Positions 1 through 11,023 of a stretch of DNA of 64,000 nt are shown here, one piece after another; positions within the stretch are counted from its first letter, which is position 1; the number at the start of each line of letters is the position of its first letter. The notes beneath the pieces were generated by a model. It did not search any database. It was not told the origin of the DNA and saw only the letters and a program-made list of their open reading frames with translations. The position numbers and the translations under genes are program-made. The DNA is from Silene conica (lineage: Eukaryota; Streptophyta; Magnoliopsida; Caryophyllales; Caryophyllaceae), in contig CM055311.2 in NCBI GenBank assembly GCA_029255685.2, positions 58,797,048 through 58,861,047 on the forward strand. Reading direction: 5' to 3'.

Positions 1-1199
1 TTGTTTCTGAATGAGCAAAGGGTCGTCCTCCATGACTAGCGATGGTAATCTCCATGTCGTGAGCTCGAGTGGCTAAGTCTTGGATTGTTTTTGGCTTGAT
101 GCCTTGGAGGATATAGACGAGATCCAAATTCACTCCTTGGATGCACATTTCCACAGCGAAAGTCTCTGTCAGACGATCTTTGTACTCGAGACTTGACGCG
201 CGCCATCTAACGATATAGTCGATAACCGATTCCTCATTCCTTTGCTTCGTGTTAGTGAGTTCCGTCATGCTTATAATACGTCTAGTACTGTAGAAACGAT
301 TGACAAACTCTTTCTCCATTTGGTCCCAACTGTTGATCGACTCGGCGCTTAGATCCGTGTACCAATCAAAAGCCATCTCCTTTAGAGATCGGACAAATTG
401 TTTGACAAGGAGATCGCCATCAGTACCAGCAGTATTATAAGTTTCGATGAAATGAGCAATATGTTGCTTCAGATTTCCCTTTCCATCAAATTGTTGAAAC
501 TTCAGTGGTTGGTAGCCGTTTGACATCCTCAAGTAGTCAATCCTCTTACTATACGGCTTGACGTAACGATGGTTACCGACGACGTGAAAGTTTACATCAA
601 ACTGACTTTTAAAAGCCTCCGCGATCATCTTTTGGACGTCTTTAGCAGTAAATGATTTACCCTTGTCGCGATAATCACTGTCGTTGCTGGCTTCATCAGT
701 GTCGTCATTGTGAGATGGCGACGCAGGCTGTTTCTCTAACTTTTTTGTCAAAGCGTCGATTTGCTTGGTTTTGTCTTCGTTTTCCCTCTTGAGTTCGTCG
801 AGGATGGTTTTCATTTTGTTGAGTTGCTCCTCCATATCGTTACCCTTAATGACCATGACGGGCACCGCCATGGAATATGACTGTTGTCTTGACATCTCTT
901 GGCTTTGCCTTTTTGGTGACGACGGAGACGAAAAAGCGTTATTATGGCTATCCTCGACGCTTAAAGGCTCGAACAAAGGGTTTGTGTGAACAATAATCTC
1001 CTCAAAAACGTCGTTCACCTTCTCTCGAAATGTCGACGAGACAATGTGAGAGTTGTCGACTCGGATGTGAGAAAATGAACCGAACACAGGATATCCATAT
1101 GGTTTAGAGTCGCCGACACCATATGATTCCTTGGGAGCATTGACAGTGACGCTGGTTTTGCGAGGCCTCGTAGGTACAGATGCAGAACGGAGTCTCGCT
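1..1199 (-). pseudogene. Ty3/gypsy gag, C-terminal part (interrupted by nested element)
   Basis: The minus strand is one open reading frame running off the left edge. It encodes the capsid-type gag domain (Retrotrans_gag family) of a plant Ty3/gypsy element, which packages element RNA in cytoplasmic particles. Diagnostic stretches are 'FDWYTDL' and 'NRFYSTRR' near 280-390, 'VIDYIVRWRASSLEYKDRL' around 170-230 and 'YILQGIKPKTIQDLATRAH' at about 60-115. An acidic, lysine-rich coiled-coil-like stretch lies near 730-835. The frame has no stop here. Its N-terminal part lies at 9835-10061, because the 8.6-kb element at 1205-9834 inserted inside it; dropping one copy of the 5-bp target duplication joins the frame exactly. 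Protease and polymerase would lie left of the window. The gag assignment is firm; the lineage within Ty3/gypsy is not settled. Confidence 0.88.
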
Positions 1200-1204
1200 G
1201 CAGC

Positions 1205-3648
1205 TGTAATACTCCGTAATTTATAATATTTTATGTTTCTATATTTGATAATTTTGACGAGGGTTCGATAATTAATTCATCGGATAAGTATTACTTTTAG
1301 ATTTTATATGTGGAGGGTGACATGATAAGTATGCGTACTAGTTATATATCGTGTTTTAAGTATACACTTGGGCCTCAATTTACGTGCACGTCAAAGCAGC
1401 CCATTTCGTTTCAAACAAACAATTAACAAAAATCCTCACACCCTCTATGTCGCCAAAACTAAAACAACACCCAAAACCCTAAACCTAGCCTATCGACACT
1501 CAGCCTCCACCCTCACTTTTCTGCCGCCACTTCAGAGTGTAGGAAGGGGGGGTTCTCACAGTGGTCAAAAGGGTGCCAAGGGTGGTCGTTCACGCAAGAA
1601 AGGAGGTACACTCACCATATTCATCGCGTTTTCTGTTTGTTCAAGTCGTTTGGAATTGGCCTGCTCATCAAGTATATGTGTTTATAATTGTTGTTCTTAG
1701 TATGTTTTTAATCTTTGATGCATAGTAATCGAATATGGACCAAAAGGGAGTCGTCGTTGACCGCCGTTGGCCGTTAAATGTGGTGTTTAGTCGGGTGTCA
1801 GACTGTTTTACAGTCGTTTTCAGGCCTCTGTTTCTGCGTGTGTTTTGTTTTCGTTTTGTGGTCGTGCTTTAGGGTTTGGGTTTGATTCGGGTCGTGGGTC
1901 AGGAGTAGAAGTGGTGGTGTGTTGTAGGTGGTAGAGGTGGTGGTGAGAGGATGTATGGTGGCAGCATGAGGGTGTTTGACGACGTGAATAAACCGAATGC
2001 CAGAACAGGGGTTTCGTGTTGTGTCTGTCGGTTTTGTGGTGGCTCGTTCAGGTTGTTTAGTGGCTACGAAGGGTGGTGCTTGGCACCAGGGGATTGTGGG
2101 TGTTGTGAGGTGTTGAGGGAGGTGATTGGTGGTGGTGACGGTGGTGTTGGAGGGTGGTTTAAGAGCGAGATAATGGAGGGACAGGAACATGGTTGCGATA
2201 CGGTTTTGTGTTGGTGTGGTGTTTGTCACTGTTTGCAAAGGTTGGTATGAGTGAGTCGGGTGTCGAGGTCGGGTCAGTGGAAGTGTTGGGGTATAGTAGT
2301 GGCAACCACCATGGATGGGTGGGGGTTCAACCACTATAAGGAGGTCGATGGGGGCTGTGTTTGGGGGCTGTCAGTGAGTGTTGAAGTCGTGAGGGCTGCG
2401 CATGTTTGCGGGTTTCTTAGGTCTTAAGGTTGTTTGTTCATGGTCTTTCACGTGTTTTTATGTATAAGGGTCTTTATGTTTATTATTATTATTAGTATTA
2501 TTATTATTTTATTATTATTATTATTATTAGTATTATTGTTTTGCTATTATTATCTTTACTCTTACTTACCATTGATATTAATATTATTTATATGTTAGCT
2601 TTTATCTTATAATTACTACTATTGTGGTTATTCTTGTTTGAAGGTAGTAGTAATGTGTTGCTAGATTATTATATCGTCTTAATGGAAAGATTAGTGAGTC
2701 GGGAAAATTCCTTTTAAGGAAGTTGCTGTTTCGGGAAAGTTTCCATTTTGGGAAACTTTCCACTTTTAGAAAGTTACTATTTATAGTAGGTGTACCTTGT
2801 GATATGGGGTTTAGGAAGTTCTTTAATCGATACATATTATATGTTTAGGTGACGGTTTCCGCGTGGAACACTTCTAACAGCTGTTCGGTTGATTTTGTCT
2901 TGCTGCAATTTGAGGTAGGGGAATACTGTATATATGGTGATGAGTATTTGTTAATATCAGGTGTTATCTCTTTATATCCTATTGTATGAATGGTATTATA
3001 TTTGATTCAAGTTGACTGTATATTTCTGTGATACTATACGTTGTGGCTATTAAAGGGTCTGTGATTGGTGCGGAGATAAAGGGTCTGTGATTGGAGCGGA
3101 GATAAAGGGTCTGTGATTGGTGCGGAGATAAAGGGTCTGTGATTGGTGTGGAGTATATTGGGTCTTGTGACTGGTGCGGAGTATATTAGGTCTTGTGATT
3201 GGTGTGGAGGTAATGGGTCTTGTGATCGGTGCGGAGTTTATTTGGCGTTGGATCGGTGCGGAGTATATTATATTGTTGTTTATGTTTGATCTGTTTTACC
3301 TACTCAACCTCGTGGTTGACCCTGTGTATTCGTGTGACACCTACGATGATCCGGAATGGGGAGTAGTTTCTACAGGAAAGAGACAAATGAGCTAGGAGCT
3401 GGGACGGGAATGTGAGATGCAGATTGTGACCGACTTAGAATTATATCACTTATAGAGTAGTCATCAGTTGTACTTTTATTCTGTTTCGTAGTCTTGTAAT
3501 ATCAAAGTTTAAGTTTAATCCGTTTGATATAAAGTACTTTGGTTTGATTTACTTTGTTATACACTACCTCGGATATTCCGAGATGGTAACAGCTCTATTT
3601 ATCCGAGAATGTCTTACTAAAGGCTCTTGAATAAATGGGGGTGTTACA
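1205..3648 (+). repeat. 5' LTR of the Tekay-like element
   Basis: Starts TG and ends CA, nearly identical to 7388-9834. It contains a G/T-rich block (1790-2340), an ATT microsatellite (about 2480-2538) and a degenerate 26-bp tandem repeat (3052-3268). A Pro/Thr-rich antisense frame of 178 codons (1798-2334) is also open in the other LTR but looks like a by-product of composition. Confidence 0.9.
3052..3268 (+). repeat. LTR minisatellite, about 8 units of ~26 bp
   Basis: Units contain 'GGGTCTGTGATTGGTGCGGA' and variants. The first three are almost identical; later ones diverge and gain 'GTATATT'. The same array is at 9238-9454 in the other LTR, so it belonged to the element before it inserted. 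Confidence 0.85.
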
Positions 3649-3651
3649 AAG

Positions 3652-3663
3652 TGGTATCAGAGC
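3652..3663 (+). other. Primer binding site, initiator tRNA-Met
   Basis: TGGTATCAGAGC, three bases after the 5' LTR, is the standard plant LTR-retrotransposon site complementary to the 3' end of initiator tRNA-Met. It fixes the LTR boundary and the plus-strand orientation. Confidence 0.93.
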
Positions 3664-6600
3664 GAACGATCCTCAGGCCTAAACCAAATAAATAATAATA
3701 ATGAACGTAGGAAGAGTCAAATAAAATGAACCCCGAGATGAAAGTGATAGGAGCCCCAAAAAGGGACGGGATGCGTTAGGAGCCCCCTCACACCAAACCT
3801 GGGCCCTTTCTGTTCTGTCTCGGGAACCCAAAGAGAGTAATTGAAGAGTGGGGTAGACTATATAGTGACCTGGTTATATTATGCTAATGTTCTTGCAGGA
3901 GAAGAACGAGGTAAGTCATATGTGAGTTCTGATTAAGGATATGTGCAATATGAACTGTGGATTGATATGGATGATTGAAATGAAATTATCGGAGTTGGGG
4001 AGTTGTATTTGTTGAGCCATGGCTAGAGCGATGTGATCATATGATTTTGATAGTTAAAGTGTTCATACGATTAGCTGGAATTGAATGACTATCGCATCTA
4101 TGTAATATATTGTTGGTATTTGAACATGAATGATCAGACTTATATAAATTAGTAATCCATGTCTAGTGATATGCGGAATGTGTTTCCCGAAGCCATGAAC
4201 GTATATAGTTATGTGTTGCATATACCGTACTTAAGATTTTATGCCTATTATATACATTTAAGTTGTTATGAAGTTCGTAATCAATAAGGGATAGATAGTA
4301 GTCTCCACTTGGATAAGTTGTGATGATGCAATGGGAGAAATTAATTTATTTTGAAACACATGTATAACTATCAAGCTATTTAGTTGACCCTATTTCTAGT
4401 TTCGAACCCTTTACTGTGTTTTAGATGGCAACTACAATTGAAAGGAGGAATGAATGTTAATATGGTACAGAGTGGTGTCTATGGTTCACATGTTTGTCAA
4501 CGTGTTCCGGAATAAGGAAGGTTGGGTTTGGATGTAGTAGTGTTTATTTGCAAAGGAACCCAAAGTTTTAATTAAATTTCAGAATGTTATCTGGTTTGTG
4601 TAGGATGTCATATTACATGTGTTCCAAATATGAGTATGACAATTTTATGTATGATAACCTTCTAAGTTGGTTTTACAATGTTTTGGTTTCATGTTAATAT
4701 GAGTTATATTCTGAGTGAAATAAATCTTCTAGTTGACCGTGGTTGGATTGTTGTTGCACAGTTCCGTTTTGACCCATCTTTGTGTAAAAAGAAATCGTTT
4801 AAAACTTGGTTATTGTTTATGCATAATTCCACCTTAACTGTTCAGAATATGCGTTTACGTTTTCAAGATGATAGGCCATGTAAAATCTTAATGAGTCGTT
4901 ATTTAATTGTGTTTTTTTTTGCAAGTTGCCGAATTTTCTGTTGATTACTGTAAAGTTCAGGTCCAGACCGATTGAGTTATGGAAATGGTATTAAATAATT
5001 TCCTTGGGATACGCATTCGATTCTTTTCCTATGATTAGCTAGTCCTTTATATTTTCTAAAAGCTATGATCGCTCGCACGTTAGCTAAGCTGTTATTTAAT
5101 TATGAATTGGTAAGTTACTGCGTAATGTATAATTGTTGAAATCGTGAGATATAAAAGTTTCATATAAAAGTTTAACCAAATGTGATTTATGTGATGTGAC
5201 CACGTGATATCCTGATATGGCATTAGTAACATGAATAATAGGCGTATGGTGTGAGTATGAACCCTCACTATATGATAGCGTAACCTTGTTTATTTCGTCA
5301 AGTTTAATATAGAATTGTTTCAATTATATGTCCAATTTTTACGACCTCAAAATAACTATGTGCTACTCGTATGTGATGTCAAAAGCATGTTATCTGAGAG
5401 GAGTCTTGCCAAGTGGCAGAATGAAATTTTAACTGGTAAACTTGTTAACATGATATAACAATCTAATTGTTATAAGTAATGGTGATTATTTTGAACGAGG
5501 TGAATCGTGTTGATGTTCTTTCATATATTTAGGGTTATCGTGGTCTAGTTCACTGAGCTAATAATCTTTATAACACCTTCATGTATCTTGTTATGTCACA
5601 AACTGAATTGCATCTATTATGGTTAAAATCTGATCATAATATATTGAGTTATTAACTGGTCGACATGTGATTTATGGAAGTACTAATCTTGCGAATTCGT
5701 TTACGTTATCGTTAAATTTTCATAATTCATGGGTTACAATATACAAGAACAATGTTTTAGTAAATGAGGGTCAGAATGTCTCCGTATAGTCTTGTTTCGA
5801 TCTATAACTTGTAAAATTTTTCTTTTGATTCATGCTTATAAACTACCACTTCCAGGTTTCCAAAGTTCAAAATGTTTTCCAAGTGATGATTATTCAGGTT
5901 TAAGCGTGATGTTTGATAAATATGGTGTTTGTTTGCAAAATGACAATCCTGTAGCTATGTGTAGATGAAATCCTGCTTGAATGCTTAATTGCTGCGCATT
6001 GTATAAATCCTTATTGTGCAAGTCATATATGATGAATGATGTAATGTGAGTGGACGAGAGATGTACCTAAGTGATTTTGTTAACTAATTGATATCTGGGG
6101 ATGTTAAATGACCTTGTGAGTCTATGAGTTATGTGTGTTTTGTGAAATATGTCAATGTTCCATGATTAATTATGTTAATTAATTTTGCGCTATGTCTTCT
6201 CCTAAATAGGATGTGTTTCTATAATATGATTATAAGCATGAAACATTTTAAATTGTCAAGTATGAACGATGAGCTTCTTGATTGTCTACATTGTTGTTAA
6301 TATATTTAAATTGTGATAAAATTCCAAGGGTATGCAAGTGTTACCTATTCCGATTCTGTTTTACTGCGTAACACGATTCTACAGATCCTAATACTTTATT
6401 ATTGTTCGAGGTTATATGTTACATGATAATTGATATGAATCTCTTTTGAGTACTGATTTGAGTTGAATATTAGTAGTTGTCCTTTTATTTTGATTGTTAA
6501 ATTTTTTTTTTATTGATGTGATGATTCTTTTGTTTGTGAGATGGGAAAACTTTTAGTAATTGATTAGTCTGAGTTATGTACAAGTTCTTGTTTTATGACG

Positions 6601-7370
6601 TACACGTCCTTGCTTTATGAATAGTGGAATGATAAGTATATATACAAGTATGTCAACGAACTTGGGAGGTAAGTACTAAGGAGATTGAGTTACTCGCGAG
6701 TTTCAAACAAAGGCCATGGTTGGTTTTGTTTTGAGTTTGAGATTGCAGTACAGTGTTTTACCAAGTTGTCGCATTCTTGTGGAATATTTGATAACTTCGA
6801 TATTGAAATCGAGATGAGAATTGGTCATCGGTACTGAGTTATGAGTTTGACATCGATATTGAGATGAAGTATTGATTCGCAGTTTTATTCCGCCAGTTCA
6901 CTCACCCTTGTCTTTGGTCTTAGGTTCGACAATGAGAGTACTATACTTTGTTACTTGGAGTAAGGTTTTATGAGACGGAGTTTTGGGCTGGGAAATTTTA
7001 TAATAGGGTTACGAGGACGTAACCATGTTTTAAGGAGGATAGGATTGTAAAATCTAAATGATTTTATGCTGTGGCTAGTTGTTATGACACGGCTAATTGG
7101 TACGTCGTGATTGTTTGCATATACTCGATAAGCTGATTACTTATGTTATGCATATGTTATGCATTTTATGGTGTTTCGTGAAGTATCATATGATAAAGTT
7201 ATACGTTAAACTTTGGGGACAAAGTTTTCTTAACGAGGGTAGAATGTAACCACCGCGTTTTAAAGTACTTTTATTGGTTTTGTTGTTACGTGGTGTCACC
7301 TTTTGTGCTCGTTACGTGCTTAGTGACCAAGTTGTTGACCATGGGGTGACGAACTTCGGGACGAAGTTCA
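3664..7370 (+). other. Non-coding interior of the Tekay-like element
   Basis: The sequence is AT-rich and has no gag, protease, RT or integrase motif in any frame. The first 240 bp resemble an untranslated leader. At 7197-7246 there is a second set of end motifs: a 'GGGGACAAAGTT' block, a purine-rich 'AACGAGGGTAGAA' and then TGTAACCACC, which looks like a purine tract followed by an LTR start. It lies only about 140 bp before the genuine ones and suggests a rearranged or recombinant origin. Confidence 0.7.
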
Positions 7371-7374
7371 TTTT

Positions 7375-7387
7375 AAGGAGGGAAGAC
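7375..7387 (+). other. Polypurine tract before the 3' LTR
   Basis: AAGGAGGGAAGAC directly abuts the 3' LTR (TGTAATACTCC). It follows 'TTCGGGACGAAGTTC', a motif typical of the end of Tekay/Del-type interiors. Confidence 0.8.
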
Positions 7388-9834
7388 TGTAATACTCCGT
7401 AATTTATAATATTTTATGTTTCTATATTTGATAATTTTGACGAGGGTTCGATAATTAATTCATCGGATAAGTATTACTTTTAGATTTTATATGTGGAGGG
7501 TGACATGATAAGTATGCGTACTAGTTATATATCGTGTTTTAAGTATACACTTGGGCCTCAATTTACGTGCACGTCAAAGCAGCCCATTTCGTTTCAAACA
7601 AACAATTAACAAAAATCCTCACACCCTCTATGTCGCCCAAACTAAAACAACACCCAAAACCCTAAACCTAGCCTATCGACACTCAGCCTCCACCCTAACT
7701 TTTCTGCCGCCACTTCAGAGTGTAGGAAAGGGGGTTCTCACAGTGGTCAAAAGGGTGCCAAGGGTGGTCGTTCACGCAAGAAAGGAGGTACACTCACCAT
7801 ATTCATCGCGTTTTCTGTTTGTTCAAGTCGTTTGGAATTGGCCTGCTCATCAAGTATATGTGTTTATAATTGTTGTTCTTAGTATGTTTTTAATCTTTGA
7901 TGCATAGTAATCGAATATAGACCATAAGGGAGTCGTCGTTGACCGCCGTTGGCCGTTAAATGTGGTGTTTAGTCGGGTGTCAGACTGTTTTACAGTCGTT
8001 TTCAGGCCTCTGTTTCTGCGTGTGTTTTGTTTTCGTTTTGTAGTCGTGCTTTAGGGTTTGGGTTTGATTCGGGTCGTGGGTCAGGAGTAGAAGTGGTGGT
8101 GTGTTGTAGGTGGTAGAGGTAGTGGTGAGTGGATGTATGGTGGCAGCATGAGGGTGTTTGACGACGTGAATAAACCGAATGCCAGAACAGGGGTTTCGTG
8201 TTGTGTCTGTCGGTTTTGTGGTGGCTCGTTCAGGTTGTTTAGTGGCTACGAAGGGTGGTGCTTGGCACCAGGGGATTGTGGGTGTTGTGAGTAGTTGAGG
8301 GAGGTGATTGGTGGTGGTGACGGTGGTGTTGGAGGGTGGTTTAAGAGCGAGATAATGGAGGGACAGGAACATGGTTGCGGTACGGTTTTGTGTTGGTGTG
8401 GTGTTTGTCACTGTTTGCAAAGGTTGGTATGAGTGAGTCGGGTGTCGAGGTCGGGTCAGTGGAAGTGTTGGGGTATAGTAGTGGCAACCACCATGGATTG
8501 GTGGGGGTTCAACCACTATAAGGAGGTCGATGGGGGCTGTGTTTGGGGGCTGTCAGTGAGTGTTGAAGTCGTGAGGGCTGCGCATGTTTGCGGGTTTCTT
8601 AGGTCTTAAGGTTGTTTGTTCATGGTCTTTCACGTGTTTTTATGTATAAGGGTCTTTATGTTTATTATTATTATTAGTATTATTATTATTTTATTATTAT
8701 TATTATTATTATTAGTATTATTGTTTTGCTATTATTATCTTTACTCTTACTTACCATTGATATTAATATTATTTATATGTTAGCTTTTATCTTATAATTA
8801 CTACTATTGTGGTTATTCTTGTTTGAAGGTAGTAGTAATGTGTTGCTAGATTATTATATCGTCTTAATGGAAAGATTAGTGAGTCGGGAAAATTCCTTTT
8901 TAAGGAAGTTGCTGTTTCGGGAAAGTTTCCATTTTGGGAAACTTTCCACTTTTAGAAAGTTACTATTTATAGTAGGTGTACCTTGTGATATGGGGTTTAG
9001 GAAGTTCTTTAATCGTTACATATTATATGTTTAGGTGACGGTTTCCGCGTGGAACACTTCTAACAGCTGTTCGGTTGATTTTGTCTTGCTGCAATTTGAG
9101 GTAGGGGAATACTGTATATATGGTGATGAGTATTTGTTAATATCAGGTGTTATCTCTTTATATCCTATTGTATGAATGGTATTATATTTGATTCAAGTTG
9201 ACTGTATATTTCTGTGATACTATACGTTGTGGCTATTAAAGGGTCTGTGATTGGTGCGGAGATAAAGGGTCTGTGATTGGAGCGGAGATAAAGGGTCTGT
9301 GATTGGTGCGGAGATAAAGGGTCTGTGATTGGTGTGGAGTATATTGGGTCTTGTGACTGGTGCGGAGTATATTGGGTCTTGTGATTGGTGTGGAGGTAAT
9401 GGGTCTTGTGATCGGTGCGGAGTTTATTTGGCGTTGGATCGGTGCGGAGTATATTATATTGTTGTTTATGTTTGATCTGTTTTACCTACTCAACCTCGTG
9501 GTTGACCCTGTGTATTCGTGTGACACCTACGATGATCCGGAATGGGGAGTAGTTTCTACAGGAAAGAGACAAATGAGCTAGGAGCTGGGACGGGAATGTG
9601 AGATGCAGATTGTGACCGACTTAGAATTATATCACTTATAGAGTAGTCATCAGTTGTACTTTTATTCTGTTTCGTAGTGTTGTAATATCAAAGTTTAAGT
9701 TTAATCCGTTTGATATAAAGTACTTTGGTTTGATTTACTTTGTTATACACTACCTCGGATATTCCGAGATGGTAACAGCTCTATTTATCCGAGAATGTCT
9801 TACTAAAGGCTCTTGAATAAATGGGGGTGTTACA
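7388..9834 (+). repeat. 3' LTR of the Tekay-like element
   Basis: Second LTR copy, 2447 bp against 2444 bp for the 5' copy. It has the same terminal bases, ATT microsatellite (about 8662-8723) and 26-bp repeats (9238-9454). It is followed by the target duplication GCAGC at 9835-9839. Confidence 0.9.
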
Positions 9835-10061
9835 GCAGCACTACAGATGACGATGGATCTAGTCCTCCTTCTTGTGGATGCACCAATGGGAGATCTGTCA
9901 AGAGTCGCGCTGAGACGGGTTGAACTTTCATTGTCAGATCTGGATGTCATCCTCTTCGAAATGTCAGAGATTTTGCTGAATGCCATTGAAATGCTTGTTG
10001 CGAAATTTGATTGTGCGGAAAAAGAGATGAGTAGTAGCGATTGTCCCACTGGGCGTGCCAA
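9835..10061 (-). pseudogene. Ty3/gypsy gag, N-terminal part
   Basis: This is the minus-strand continuation of the gag frame seen at 1-1199. The frame is already open at the primer binding site (reading A-R-P-V-G-Q-S) and the first ATG is at 9986, in the context M-A-F-S-K-I-S-D. The segment is short, serine- and arginine-rich, and precedes the capsid domain. It ends exactly at the target duplication of the inserted element. No other lesion is visible, so the gypsy copy may have been intact until the insertion. Confidence 0.8.
10043..10061 (-). other. Primer binding site of the gypsy element
   Basis: On the minus strand TTGGCACGCCCAGTGGGAC lies 3 bp inside the LTR end (TGTTACA). The spacing and TTGGC start fit a plant Ty3/gypsy primer binding site. 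I did not assign the tRNA. Confidence 0.65.
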
Positions 10062-10064
10062 ATT

Positions 10065-10900
10065 TGTAACAACAAATTTGCGTTAAATCTGTAAGCACGT
10101 AGATAAAACACAAACAAATGTAACAAAGTAATAATTATATTAAATTAAAAGATTTCGGGTACAATCTACTAGTTCTTCTACTGATTCGATTTCCACACTT
10201 GAATGACGAGGTGGGTCTTGATTTGAAGACTTAATCTCCCTGGCGACTTTGACTTGCTTATCTTCAATCGACGGCGGCAGACGCTTATTGTCGGATCAAA
10301 GAGTAGTCTTGTATTCAAATCTAGATGACTAGAAATGAATGTATTTCTTTTTCTCTGGTTTCTCTTGGGAGAGATTTTTGTAGAGAGGTTTTGATTTTTG
10401 TGTAATTTTTGTAAGTGTGGTTATTAGGGTTATTAGTTTTCAGTGAGAGTACTGAGTGCTGTATTTATAGCAAATGAGAGGCTAGGGTTCTTTTCTAAAA
10501 TGGATTTGGTAAACCCATTTTTTTGTAGTGACTTGGTAGTCTTTACTTTGTTGGACTAGAATATTTCGGCCCAAATTAATGAAAACTGGCCCCTTTTACA
10601 CAAACAGTCAACATTTTGACTTTTGACCATTTTTTAATAAAATGAGACATATTTTTATGTCTCTACAAAGTACCCAAACAAAAATGTCTCCTTTAAATTG
10701 CACCCAAGAACTTACCCAATAAATAATAATAATACTAACTAGGTATTATTAATATTCTTCTTATAATAATACACTAATATTACTAACTATTAGTAAAGAT
10801 TAGAAATAAATAAACTTGATTTATTTTGGAGAGTTTTTAGAAAGAAAAATATCAGAACCACATTTTATATTTTTGCTTAAGAGAAGTTAGTGGAAAAATA
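10065..10900 (-). repeat. 5' LTR of the interrupted gypsy element (far end unresolved)
   Basis: On the minus strand the LTR ends ...GTTGTTACA next to the primer binding site. A TATA box (GCTATAAATACAGC) lies at about 10455-10470 on the minus strand, as expected for a U3/R junction. The upstream LTR end cannot be fixed because the partner LTR is outside the window; it lies before the next LTR at 11024. Confidence 0.55.
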
Positions 10901-11023
10901 GTAATCAAAATTACTGGTTAAAGAGTGTCGGCTGTGTAAATGGTAAGGGTGAGAGGGTTGAGAGCTATAGGTGCATGCTTGCCCTTTTTCTCTTTTCTAT
11001 GTGCAATAATCATCATTACGCAT

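Larger units (their letters stand above)
1205..9834 (+). mobile_element. Nested coding-free LTR retrotransposon, Tekay/Del-like (LARD-type)
   Basis: This is a complete LTR element: two LTRs of about 2.44 kb starting TGTAATACTCC and ending GGGGGTGTTACA, a primer binding site 3 nt after the left LTR, and a purine tract just before the right LTR. It is flanked by a 5-bp target duplication GCAGC (1200-1204 and 9835-9839). The long LTRs, the GTGTTACA end and the 'TTCGGGACGAAGTTC' motif before the polypurine tract (7352-7369) resemble plant chromoviruses of the Tekay/Del type. The 3.7-kb interior has no recognisable gag or pol, so the copy must have moved with proteins supplied by a partner. The LTRs differ at only a few scattered positions by eye, so the insertion is fairly recent. 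Lineage is inferred from non-coding motifs only. Confidence 0.88.

Noticed and set aside
1368-1700. Plus-strand frame of 110 codons in the LTR, repeated in altered form at 7551-7907
   Set aside because: A single indel changes the C-terminal half between LTR copies and no domain is visible; chance frame in an LTR.
2480-2538. Regular repeats that could suggest a CRISPR-like array
   Set aside because: ATT microsatellite in a plant LTR, with no spacers; the 26-bp repeats at 3052-3268 are contiguous tandem units.
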